From positions 1-10,278 of the forward strand of contig JALOMM010000034.1 in NCBI GenBank assembly GCA_025455535.1: a stretch of 10,278 nucleotides of DNA, written 5' to 3'. Position numbers and translations under genes: made by a program. Source of the stretch: Bacteroidales bacterium (lineage in GTDB: Bacteria; Bacteroidota; Bacteroidia; Bacteroidales; VadinHA17). Of this stretch, positions 1-7,689 are shown in pieces (the first letter of the stretch is position 1; each line of letters opens with the position of its first letter). The notes below the pieces were generated by a model. It was not told where the DNA came from. It was given only the letters and a program-made list of their open reading frames with translations, and did no database searches.

Positions 1-1659
1 AAGACAGACGGCACAGAACTTACTAATGCAGACCTGGCTGGTCTTATCGTCTTTAAGAAGACAAGTACCTCAGGTGATGATGTAGCCTTTACAGCAACAA
101 TTGATGCCACTAAAAAGATCATTACTGTAACCCCTTCTGCTCCCCTGGCCAACTCCGAACAATATTTCCTGACGGTCGGAGCTGTGGAGGATGCAGCCGG
201 AAATGAAGCGGCAGCGGCAGGCATATCCTTTACGACAATAGCTGCAGCCGCGCCATCCATAACCATAACAGCCCCGGTTGGCGGAGAAACATTCCATGCT
301 GGCGACGCGACATCCATTACGTGGACTTCGGCAAACATTACAAACGTGTTTATCGAGGTTTACGCTCCCGGGCAAACTGCTTATGAATGGATTCCGTTTG
401 TGGCAAGCACACCGGCTGCTCCAGGCTCTGTTGCAATTACGGTACCTGCCGATGCAGATTACGGAACCCAGTATAAGATCAGAGTCTCTGATCTTGACCA
501 TCCAACCGTTCGTTCCGAGAGTGCAGAATTTACTGTCATTGGGGTAGCCACAAGTATCACTGACCTTAGGGCAAGGTTCGTTGCCAATGATATTGTCAAG
601 CTGAGCGGCGAGGCTACTGTGACATTCCTCAGACCCTCGAACAGAAATCAGAAATACATTCAGGATGCCGGTGCCGGACTCCTGATAGATGACGCCACAG
701 CTGTTCTCACTACTACAGTTGCAGTGGGTGATAACATACAGGGACTTGAAGGAAAGCTGGGATTGTACGGTGGCCTTCTGCAGATTGTGCCGACTGTTGC
801 TACTGTCACCGTAAAATCATCCGGAAATACTGTTACCATTCCTGAACTGACCATACCTCAATACAAGACCGATTACCTGAAGTATGAGTCTATGCTTGTC
901 AAGCTTAAGAACGTTTCGATCACCGAAGGCAACGGAACTGCAGTTTTTGCCGAATCAACAAATTACACTGTCACAGACGGCACAAACACTGTTCAGTTCA
1001 GAACATTCAAGACGGGTGACGGTGACCTTGTCGGCAAGGTAATCCCCGTATCAAAAATGCATATGACCGCTATTGCAGGGTTCTTCAATACCACGATACA
1101 GGTCTACTCAAGAACACTGTCAGACTTTCAGTTGCTGAGCTCCGCAAAGGCAATAACCGCGTTTTCTTTCAGCGCACTCTCACCGGCGGTGAACGGCACC
1201 ATCAACGAGGCAGCGAAGACTATCGCATTAATTGTGCCTGCCAGCACAAACCGTACAGCACTGGTGCCGACCATCACAATATCGGAGAAGGCAATTGTTG
1301 ATCCGGCTTCTGGTGCGGCAAAAGACTTCACCAATCCGGTCGTATATACCGTTACAGCTGAAGACGGTAGTACCGTTACTTATACAGTGACTGTGTCACT
1401 TTCTACAGCCGTCGAAGATCAGCTGTCAGGACGCTTCAGGATATATCCTGTACCGGCACGTACTGAGATCTACGCCGAGGGCATTGAGGATGTGACTCTC
1501 ATAGAGATCTTCGATGTGACCGGCAACAAACATATCACTGCAGTAGGTGACGGCGAGAATGTCAGGGAGATACCCGTAGGCAAACTATCACGCGGTGTTT
1601 ACTTCATGAGACTCACTACTCCGGGTGGAAGTGTTATGAAGAAGTTTGTGAAAGAATAG
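1..1659 (+). CDS. Secreted multidomain Ig-like protein with T9SS type A sorting domain (5'-partial)
   Basis: The reading frame is open from base 1 and ends at TAG 1657-1659, so 552 residues are visible and the N-terminus lies outside the window. A GTG at 184 is internal to the frame and is not a credible start. Residues about 1-80 resemble a bacterial SbsA-type Ig-like domain ('PLANSEQYFLTV', 'VEDAAGNEA'). Residues about 87-178 resemble the Kre9/Knh1-type Ig-like fold ('ITAPVGGETFHAGDATSITW'). Residues about 183-376 look like the OB-fold-like module found in many Bacteroidetes secreted proteins (DUF5689-like). Residues about 384-466 are another Ig-like module of DUF5018 type, ending 'YTVTAEDGSTVTYTVTVS'. 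Residues about 471-552 form a T9SS type A sorting domain ('FRIYPVPARTEIYAEG', then 'GVYFMRL' and a terminal 'KKFVKE'). The protein should therefore cross the outer membrane by T9SS and be surface-attached or released. No catalytic domain is visible; it may lie upstream. The sorting tail is the most certain assignment. The middle domains are recognised by pattern only. Confidence 0.85.
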   Translation, partial: KTDGTELTNADLAGLIVFKKTSTSGDDVAFTATIDATKKIITVTPSAPLANSEQYFLTVGAVEDAAGNEAAAAGISFTTIAAAAPSITITAPVGGETFHAGDATSITWTSANITNVFIEVYAPGQTAYEWIPFVASTPAAPGSVAITVPADADYGTQYKIRVSDLDHPTVRSESAEFTVIGVATSITDLRARFVANDIVKLSGEATVTFLRPSNRNQKYIQDAGAGLLIDDATAVLTTTVAVGDNIQGLEGKLGLYGGLLQIVPTVATVTVKSSGNTVTIPELTIPQYKTDYLKYESMLVKLKNVSITEGNGTAVFAESTNYTVTDGTNTVQFRTFKTGDGDLVGKVIPVSKMHMTAIAGFFNTTIQVYSRTLSDFQLLSSAKAITAFSFSALSPAVNGTINEAAKTIALIVPASTNRTALVPTITISEKAIVDPASGAAKDFTNPVVYTVTAEDGSTVTYTVTVSLSTAVEDQLSGRFRIYPVPARTEIYAEGIEDVTLIEIFDVTGNKHITAVGDGENVREIPVGKLSRGVYFMRLTTPGGSVMKKFVKE

Positions 1660-1683
1660 TTTTAACCTCTCACCTTACGTAAG

Positions 1684-1710
1684 AGAGGGTGCCTCAGAAG
1701 GGCACCCTCT
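1684..1710. terminator. Hairpin terminator between convergent genes
   Basis: A perfect 10-bp stem pairs AGAGGGTGCC (1684-1693) with GGCACCCTCT (1701-1710) around a 7-nt loop. On the plus strand TTTATTT follows, which fits an intrinsic terminator for the T9SS-protein gene ending 24 nt upstream. On the minus strand the hairpin starts 4 nt after the TAA of the URO-D-like gene but has no following T-run, so termination of the operon here would be weaker or factor-assisted. Confidence 0.8.
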
Positions 1711-1714
1711 TTAT

Positions 1715-2734
1715 TTAGAATTGTCTGGCAACGTTGATCATGGCTCTGAGGTTCGCCTCAGGTGTGCCGGGAGGCAATGCACAGCCGGCATTGAGTATGA
1801 ACCTGCCGGTGCCGCAGTAAACCCTGAGCAGCTCCTCCGTTTTTTTTCTCACTTCTTCAGGAGTACCCAGAGCCAGGACACCGCTCGGGTCGATGTTTCC
1901 GATGAGTGTGGCTTTGTCGTGATACAATTCGTATACTATTGCTGCATCGGTCTTATAATCAAGCTCAAAGGCATCAGCCCCGGTGAGAAGCATGCTGTCG
2001 AGAATGATCTCAGTGTCGCCGCATATGTGTAATGCGTAAGGCAAACCGAGTGAATGTGCCAGTTCGACGATCCGCTTCTCATAAGGCACGGCAAATTTCT
2101 CATACATCTCAGGCGATATCATCGAGGGACCGGCGGCACTGTCTCCGTTGGAGACCATGTGACACCCTGTCTGGGCCATGAGACTTATAAACTGACTGGT
2201 GGCGTCTTCGCAGTAGTCGAGCAGCCGGAAAATATTCTCTTCATCAGCCACCATCAGGTCAAGCATCCAGTTCTGCGCTCCGCGCATCATACTTGCCAGT
2301 GTAAATGGAGCCTGGTCACAGTTACCCCTGATAAAAACATCATCGCCGAAATACTCACTGAGCAGTCTGACTGCCTCGAGCCACACCTGTATGTGCCTGT
2401 AATCCTCAACCTTAGCCTTTGCAAGCCTGTCGACAGCCTCAATGACATCAAGATTCCCGTGATGAGTCCTGGCCGGCTCATTGACCGGAAAGTCTACCGG
2501 GACACCAACGGCACCGGCAAGTGTCACAGTATCAATATCTACCAGTATCCCGTCATATTGATATTTTTCAACACTGCGGATAAATGCCTCCGCGATGACC
2601 TTCGGATTGTTCCGGAATTCCTGCATTGTAACCCCTGCCTCCCTTGCGGCCATCATGAAGTTGTGAAGCATTACAGGTATCTTATCCGGTGCCCTTCCTT
2701 CAAGGGCTGCCCTTATTCTTTCATAACCGTTCAT
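1715..2734 (-). CDS. URO-D superfamily protein, MtaA/CmuA-like methyltransferase type
   Basis: The product has 339 residues from the chosen ATG (2732-2734). The frame can be extended 3 codons to a TTG at 2741-2743, but the AAGAG at 2744-2748 sits 9 nt before the ATG and directly abuts the TTG, so the ATG is preferred. The whole length fits the uroporphyrinogen decarboxylase (URO-D) TIM-barrel superfamily. Features are 'YDGILVDIDTVTLAGAVGVPVDFP' in the N-terminal third, 'GNCDQAPFTLASMMRG' mid-protein, and 'LHICGDTEIILDSMLLTGADAFELD'. The H-x-C pair (His236, Cys238) and a later Cys318 in 'LNAGCALPPGTP' match the Zn site of corrinoid/coenzyme M methyltransferases such as MtaA. The substrate-binding N-terminal signature of true HemE is absent, so haem synthesis is unlikely. 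It is the last gene of the sugar operon, 12 nt after the transporter stop. No corrinoid protein or reductive activase lies nearby, so substrate and methyl acceptor are unknown. A role in handling methylated sugars is a guess. Confidence 0.85.
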   Translation of the reverse strand: MNGYERIRAALEGRAPDKIPVMLHNFMMAAREAGVTMQEFRNNPKVIAEAFIRSVEKYQYDGILVDIDTVTLAGAVGVPVDFPVNEPARTHHGNLDVIEAVDRLAKAKVEDYRHIQVWLEAVRLLSEYFGDDVFIRGNCDQAPFTLASMMRGAQNWMLDLMVADEENIFRLLDYCEDATSQFISLMAQTGCHMVSNGDSAAGPSMISPEMYEKFAVPYEKRIVELAHSLGLPYALHICGDTEIILDSMLLTGADAFELDYKTDAAIVYELYHDKATLIGNIDPSGVLALGTPEEVRKKTEELLRVYCGTGRFILNAGCALPPGTPEANLRAMINVARQF

Positions 2735-2743
2735 GGCATGCAA

Positions 2744-2748
2744 CTCTT
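2744..2748 (-). promoter_or_regulatory. Ribosome binding site deciding the URO-D-like start
   Basis: AAGAG on the minus strand lies 9 nt before ATG 2732-2734 and overlaps the TAA of the transporter gene (2747-2749). It has no spacer to the alternative TTG start at 2741-2743, which argues for the ATG and for translational coupling with the transporter. Confidence 0.45.
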
Positions 2749-4078
2749 AATTAATGACATCCTTCTCAAGTGCCTCAAGTGACTTGCCTCTTGTCTCCAC
2801 AATGTACTTCCTGAAGAAAAAGTAGCTGCCAAATGTCACTATGGCAAAGAAGGCAAATACAAATCCAATACCCCTGTTGTCAGGGAACGAGGTCTGGATA
2901 ACCGGAAAGACAAGCAAAAGGAGAGTGTAAAATACCCAGTGCGAGAATGACCCTGCTGATGCCCCTCGTGACCTTATGTTGTTGGGAAACATTTCTGAGA
3001 GCAGAACCCATATAACTGCACCCTGTGAGAAGGCGAAGCACGCCACGAAGCTTAACATGAACACCAGGGGCATTAAACCCTGTATGTCGAAATAGAAGAT
3101 ACAGGCGAAGGCTGCGAGGAAGATGCCCATGCCTATCGAACCGAACAGGAGCATATTCTTGCGTCCAATCCTGTCAATGAAGAACATTGCGGCTATTGTA
3201 AAGACAAGGTTCGTAAGGCCAACGATCACAGTCTGAATTATGGCTGACTCTGTTGAAAAGCCTGCAGCCCTGAATATGTCGCTGGAGTATATCATAACTA
3301 TGGCTATCCCGGTAAACTGGTTGAACATTCCTACCGCCAGGCCGATGAGCATTAGCCTCAGATAGGGCTTCCTGAAGAGGTATTTGATGTGATCCACCAC
3401 CTCGCTGTTTATCGATTGCTGTATCTCTTTTATCATCAAGTCGATATCGGCATTGCTGTTCAGTGATTCCAGCACCTCACGGGCTTCCTCGAGGTTTCCT
3501 CTCTTCACCAGCCAGCGAGGGCTCCTGCCGACAAAGAACAGTAGCATGAGGAACGCCAGTGCAGGCACCGCTCCGGCGATGAACATCCATCGCCAGTTGC
3601 CCGGGCCGGTGTCAAGCAGCAACAGGTCTGAAGCGAAGGCAATGAGGATACCGACAACGATCGAGAGCTGGAAGGTAAGGGCCAGCCGTCCCCTGTATGC
3701 CGGCGGGGAGATCTCAGAGATGTACATCGGTGACAACACTGAAGCCCCTCCAATGGCAAGGCCCCCTATTACCCTGAATGCAATAAAAGTGAAAATATCC
3801 TGAGACAAACCAGTCCCGACAGCGGAGACAAGAAACAGAACAGCCATCACCCTGAGCATGTCACGGCGGCCGTATTTATCACCTGGCACACCGATGAACA
3901 ATGCACCTGCAACACATCCGAATATCGCCGAGCTGACAGCCCAGCCCTTCATTGTCTCTGTAAGGTCAAAAAACTCCGTAAAGAATGGTATCGCGCCATT
4001 TATCACTGCCGTGTCGAAGCCAAACAGGAATCCACCCAGTGCCGAAACTACAGTGTAAAGAATCAGTTTTCTTCTCAT
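2747..4078 (-). CDS. MFS sugar porter (sugar:H+ symporter type)
   Basis: The 443-residue inner-membrane protein belongs to the major facilitator superfamily sugar-porter family (XylE/GLUT group) and has the usual length with about 12 hydrophobic segments. Family motifs run in order: 'GGFLFGFD' (15-22), the loop 2-3 motif 'GDKYGRR' (66-72), 'PMYISEISPPAYRGRL' (117-132), 'SPRWL' (186-190) opening the central cytoplasmic loop, 'DRIGRK' (302-307), 'WVLLSEMFPNNIRSRG' (357-372) and the C-terminal 'VETRGKSLE' (427-435). Compared with E. coli XylE from memory, several sugar-contact positions differ: the TM7 QQxxGIN motif reads NQFTGIA (253-259), and the TM10 position of Gln415 is His380. Trp357 matches XylE Trp392. 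The substrate is therefore not readable; mannose or a small mannoside is inferred from the neighbours. The gene starts 1 nt after the stop of the GH38 gene, with AAGG inside the end of that gene as a possible ribosome binding site, so translation is probably coupled. Confidence 0.93.
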   Translation of the reverse strand: MRRKLILYTVVSALGGFLFGFDTAVINGAIPFFTEFFDLTETMKGWAVSSAIFGCVAGALFIGVPGDKYGRRDMLRVMAVLFLVSAVGTGLSQDIFTFIAFRVIGGLAIGGASVLSPMYISEISPPAYRGRLALTFQLSIVVGILIAFASDLLLLDTGPGNWRWMFIAGAVPALAFLMLLFFVGRSPRWLVKRGNLEEAREVLESLNSNADIDLMIKEIQQSINSEVVDHIKYLFRKPYLRLMLIGLAVGMFNQFTGIAIVMIYSSDIFRAAGFSTESAIIQTVIVGLTNLVFTIAAMFFIDRIGRKNMLLFGSIGMGIFLAAFACIFYFDIQGLMPLVFMLSFVACFAFSQGAVIWVLLSEMFPNNIRSRGASAGSFSHWVFYTLLLLVFPVIQTSFPDNRGIGFVFAFFAIVTFGSYFFFRKYIVETRGKSLEALEKDVIN

Positions 4079-4079
4079 C

Positions 4080-7000
4080 TTACCTTATTAACAGGGTTTC
4101 AATTGAGTACTTCCCGATACCAAGCCTTATTCCATCCTCATTTACAGGCAAAGATCCAAGGGTCTCCTCAATTAGGTTGGTTCTGACAGCAGTACCGAAA
4201 CGGCGGAATGACTTTAACGTCACATCAGACCCGCGCCCCGCCGTGTCATAAATCCTGATTATAACTGCCGGCTCATCTTCTGCCTTCTTGACAGTTGAAA
4301 TGATGAGGTTATCAGCTTCATCATCAATGCTGAAGAAGCTCATCTCCTCAGGAAGAGCAGCATCAGCACACTGTCTTGCCCCTGTTACCGCAATCAGCTT
4401 CTCGTTAGCCTCAACGCCGAATCTGCGACCCTTCTCACCTCCTTTGGGATAAGAGGTAAACGAGAACCCGAAATGATGATCGCCCGGCTGGAGGTATTCG
4501 TTCCCCTCGCCGTGACAGCTTCTGCGCGAGGCAATCAGCAATGGCTGCAGGATATGGTTATCTGACGTATTATCTGTCGGATCAATATAATCAGCCACAG
4601 CCACACTCGAACTGAGTATCACACCGTAACTGTCATTGTCAGCCCCAATCCAATTCTGTATTCCCCTCGGGTGGATCTCCCCGCACGGGGTATCATACCG
4701 CTCTCCTGCTGCGCCTTCAATCTCATCCTTTCCTACGGTTACTTTGCCAAAAGGCACCTCATAGCATATCTCTCCGCCGGTCATCTTCAGGGGCAAAGCC
4801 ATCCTGTACTCACGGTAAAGAACTCCGTTGTAATTCAGAAGGTCGATAATAAAGTCGATCCGTTTCAGCTCATTATAAAAAATGATCTTCTGATCAATAA
4901 CAGCGTTCCTTATCGGCTGACGGTTGACAAACATAGTGTAGACGTCACCCGTTTCAGCCATTTTCCAGTTGTGCGGATAGTTTGCCGCCCTGTCAAAGCC
5001 TTCCATATCGGGTTGCTGGATGTCGCTGAACTCTCCTGCACCGGTTCCCACGGAGCGCATTGTGAAGATCTCCCCTGCCTTGAAACTGGTTGTATCAGCA
5101 ATTTCCAGTCCCATATCCAAGTCATATATCGAAGATAATCCACCGTCAGCAAATCTGACTTTGTAAAATTTGTTGGAGTACAGGGTGGGGGCATCTCCTT
5201 TTCCCTGAACGGAAGCATCTCCTGCAGATTCCCTGATCTCATCTGCTGACGGCCTCACATAGTAGGTCCTGTAACCGATTGAGGGCACCCCTTCAGCAAT
5301 AAAGTCTGCCTGTGCAGATTTCAAAGAGCCATCCTCATGGCTGACAATTTTGCTCAGCTGCACTGGTACTGCAGAACCTTTATGGTCAAAAAGCTGAATC
5401 GAGCTCCCCCATCCCTTTTCAAAAATCATTTCAAAGCTCGCTCTGTCGCTCCGTTCCCAGCTCAGGCTGTTGAATACCATTACCGGAATTCCTTTTCCCG
5501 GTGACACCTTTATTTTTGATGAGATGTCACTGAGAGTTGCGGTGATAATTGCCTCTGCCTCGCTTCTTGCAAAGTAATATTTCTCCTTGAAGAGAGCATC
5601 GGTAATGTCTCCGTGCTTCCCTCCCCAGCCATGGTCAGGATAAATCTTGGCCTCCCAGGCCCGGTTAAGTCTCTCTTCCGGATAATTTACGAATGAATTA
5701 TCAATCAATGCATTAGCAGTGGCGAACTTTTCAGCCACTGTCAGCAGTATATCTCCCTGCCGGCTTGCATTGATGGCTTTCTGGTGTGTCGGACCATGAA
5801 TATATAGCCAGACAGCCGGTCTCTCGCCATATAAAGATGTTATGGAGGAGTTATTTTGTTCAGCGGCGGTCATGAAGGTTGTGGTAAGGGCAGGAATAAT
5901 TTCCGGCAACTGCATCCTGACATCTCTTCCGTCAGGGCTCATCACCTCCCAGCGGGTGTTCCAGCGATCAATGAGATCTGAATAGCTGACTGGCGGACTC
6001 ATATCCCAGGATGACAGTACGGGGATGGCCGGAACCGGAGAAAGGCTGTCGTAGTGCCCGGTCCACCTGAGTGAAGTGCCTGCCAGGTACTCAGCTGCAT
6101 CATAGAAGTCTCCTGCAAGAGCTCTGAAAGCTTCGGAGTAATGGCCGGGAGAGTATGTCAGAACAGATGATCCGTCAGGACTGTACCATTTGTATAATCC
6201 GGCCTCCATGCGGCTAACTGACATGAAGTTTGTTCCTGATTTCTTCAGTATCTGAGGCATCTGCATTGTCCTTCCCGGCACGTCAGGATTGAAGTAGGTG
6301 TCAGCGGTGTATCCGAACTCTTTCTTCAGCCAACGTGAGCCGAAATAAAACTGACGGATCAGGGCTTCGCCCGAATACATCTCCTCATAAGGCTGGATAT
6401 AGCTTGATCCGCATGACAGCTGCCCTCCGGCAAGAAGACTGCCTATCATTTCCCTGCTGTCAGGATGGCGATGCACATATTCTTTAAGCAGCAGTGCGTT
6501 TTCGATATCGAACCTGTATGACTTGTCTTTTGCCGCCCGTCTGAACAACGGCGTCAGAAGCATAGTGTCACGCTCGATGACACACTTCTCCGGTGAATCC
6601 ATCCATGCGATATCCTGGTGGCTTGAGACCATCAGAAAGATTTTGCCCCGGGCGAGAGTTGACCCGGCAAGCTGTGATAGTGCAGCCGCGGTCACTGGCC
6701 TGTATGACCTGACACTTGTTACTTTTATGCTGCCGTCACCCTCCTTTCGTCCCACTGACTGGACCGAATAATTGTTACCCAGCTTTGAGAATGTCTGTGG
6801 CAGTGATTTCGGGTCGGCGCTCAGAAGCAGACCGTATTCATCAGAAACCGAAACCTCGTTAACTGATATGAGCGGGGTGCCAATGGATATCCGTCCTCTT
6901 GACCTGTCTCCATCAGCGGCCATCACAAACTTTGTCTCCTTTTTCCCCGCAGCAAGAACCAGCTCTTTGCCTGCAAGGTCAGGTGAGGATTCAAACACTA

Positions 7001-7670
7001 ATGTCCTCCTGCCGCGTTCCGGTGTTTCCGTCATGCTTACCCGTTTGTTGTATTTCACCGAAGTCTGGAGATAAGATTGCGTGTCTGTAGCCTTGAAAAC
7101 AATGATCCAGCTGTTGCTGCCCTCTGCATGGCCGACAAGCTTTATTCTGAGGGAGTTGCCGGTAGTGAGCCATGAGGCTGGTGCCCACAGTGTCATATAA
7201 CCCATTCCATCCCCGTGCATGTCATTCTGCACGCAGAAAAAGCTTAGTTTTCCACCGTCGTCGCTTTTATGTTCCCACGACCTTTTGGCGCCGGAGCTGA
7301 ACTGAAACCTCCTGATGCCGTCAACATACATGTCATAATTGTGATCACCCGATGTCAGGTTTACCGATGCCATCCAGACAAACCCTGCTCCCTCAGGTGA
7401 ATGATCACCGGACACAGGTGAAGTAAGCCATTCAGCATACATCGTTCCGTCAGTGCACCTAACAAGCATCGACTCAGTGATATCGTTCCTCAGGCTGTGA
7501 TAAACGAAATCATTGTCGCAGGTACTCTGCACAAATCCCTCATTAAATGAGGTTATCCCTGAAGAAAACCTGGCAACCTCCGTGAGCAGGGAGCCATCCT
7601 GGGCGGTTGCTGCGGATGAAATAGCAATCGCCGACAATGCAACCAGTTTCTTTAATACCCTGTTAAACAT
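4080..7670 (-). CDS. Exported GH38 alpha-mannosidase-like glycoside hydrolase
   Basis: The product has 1196 residues and starts at ATG 7668-7670. A Sec signal peptide is clear: basic 'MFNRVLKK', a hydrophobic core, and an A-T-A cleavage site before Gln24, with no lipobox. Residues about 25-330 form an N-terminal beta-rich region I cannot assign. The GH38 catalytic region starts at about 342 with 'KIFLMVSSHQDIAW', whose His351 and Asp353 are the expected Zn ligands. 'YFNPDVPGRTMQMPQIL' supplies Asp463, the likely nucleophile and third ligand. 'VWLYIHGPTHQKA' supplies His625 (or His629) as the likely fourth ligand. A helical mid region (about 640-715) and a long beta-sandwich C-terminal part follow, ending 'RTNLIEETL...IGKYSIETLLIR' as in GH38 proteins. 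It should hydrolyse alpha-mannosidic bonds with retention, probably in the periplasm or at the surface. It lacks a T9SS tail. It sits 19 nt after the epimerase gene and 1 nt before the transporter gene. The exact linkage specificity cannot be read; family assignment is confident. Confidence 0.9.
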   Translation of the reverse strand: MFNRVLKKLVALSAIAISSAATAQDGSLLTEVARFSSGITSFNEGFVQSTCDNDFVYHSLRNDITESMLVRCTDGTMYAEWLTSPVSGDHSPEGAGFVWMASVNLTSGDHNYDMYVDGIRRFQFSSGAKRSWEHKSDDGGKLSFFCVQNDMHGDGMGYMTLWAPASWLTTGNSLRIKLVGHAEGSNSWIIVFKATDTQSYLQTSVKYNKRVSMTETPERGRRTLVFESSPDLAGKELVLAAGKKETKFVMAADGDRSRGRISIGTPLISVNEVSVSDEYGLLLSADPKSLPQTFSKLGNNYSVQSVGRKEGDGSIKVTSVRSYRPVTAAALSQLAGSTLARGKIFLMVSSHQDIAWMDSPEKCVIERDTMLLTPLFRRAAKDKSYRFDIENALLLKEYVHRHPDSREMIGSLLAGGQLSCGSSYIQPYEEMYSGEALIRQFYFGSRWLKKEFGYTADTYFNPDVPGRTMQMPQILKKSGTNFMSVSRMEAGLYKWYSPDGSSVLTYSPGHYSEAFRALAGDFYDAAEYLAGTSLRWTGHYDSLSPVPAIPVLSSWDMSPPVSYSDLIDRWNTRWEVMSPDGRDVRMQLPEIIPALTTTFMTAAEQNNSSITSLYGERPAVWLYIHGPTHQKAINASRQGDILLTVAEKFATANALIDNSFVNYPEERLNRAWEAKIYPDHGWGGKHGDITDALFKEKYYFARSEAEAIITATLSDISSKIKVSPGKGIPVMVFNSLSWERSDRASFEMIFEKGWGSSIQLFDHKGSAVPVQLSKIVSHEDGSLKSAQADFIAEGVPSIGYRTYYVRPSADEIRESAGDASVQGKGDAPTLYSNKFYKVRFADGGLSSIYDLDMGLEIADTTSFKAGEIFTMRSVGTGAGEFSDIQQPDMEGFDRAANYPHNWKMAETGDVYTMFVNRQPIRNAVIDQKIIFYNELKRIDFIIDLLNYNGVLYREYRMALPLKMTGGEICYEVPFGKVTVGKDEIEGAAGERYDTPCGEIHPRGIQNWIGADNDSYGVILSSSVAVADYIDPTDNTSDNHILQPLLIASRRSCHGEGNEYLQPGDHHFGFSFTSYPKGGEKGRRFGVEANEKLIAVTGARQCADAALPEEMSFFSIDDEADNLIISTVKKAEDEPAVIIRIYDTAGRGSDVTLKSFRRFGTAVRTNLIEETLGSLPVNEDGIRLGIGKYSIETLLIR

Positions 7671-7689
7671 ACCTTATACTTTTTATCAG

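Noticed and set aside
70..501. A 143-codon minus-strand open frame
   Set aside because: It lies antisense to the Ig-like protein and yields a Cys/Arg/Ser-rich sequence with no domain, typical of a reverse-strand shadow.
1715..2743. Annotation as HemE, uroporphyrinogen decarboxylase, with a TTG start at 2741-2743
   Set aside because: The HemE N-terminal signature is absent and a methyltransferase-type H-x-C...C site is present. The ribosome binding site also fits ATG 2732-2734 better than the TTG.
2054..2782. A 242-codon plus-strand open frame
   Set aside because: It is fully antisense to the URO-D-like gene and the end of the transporter gene. Its translation has no recognisable domain, while the opposite strand encodes a complete family protein.
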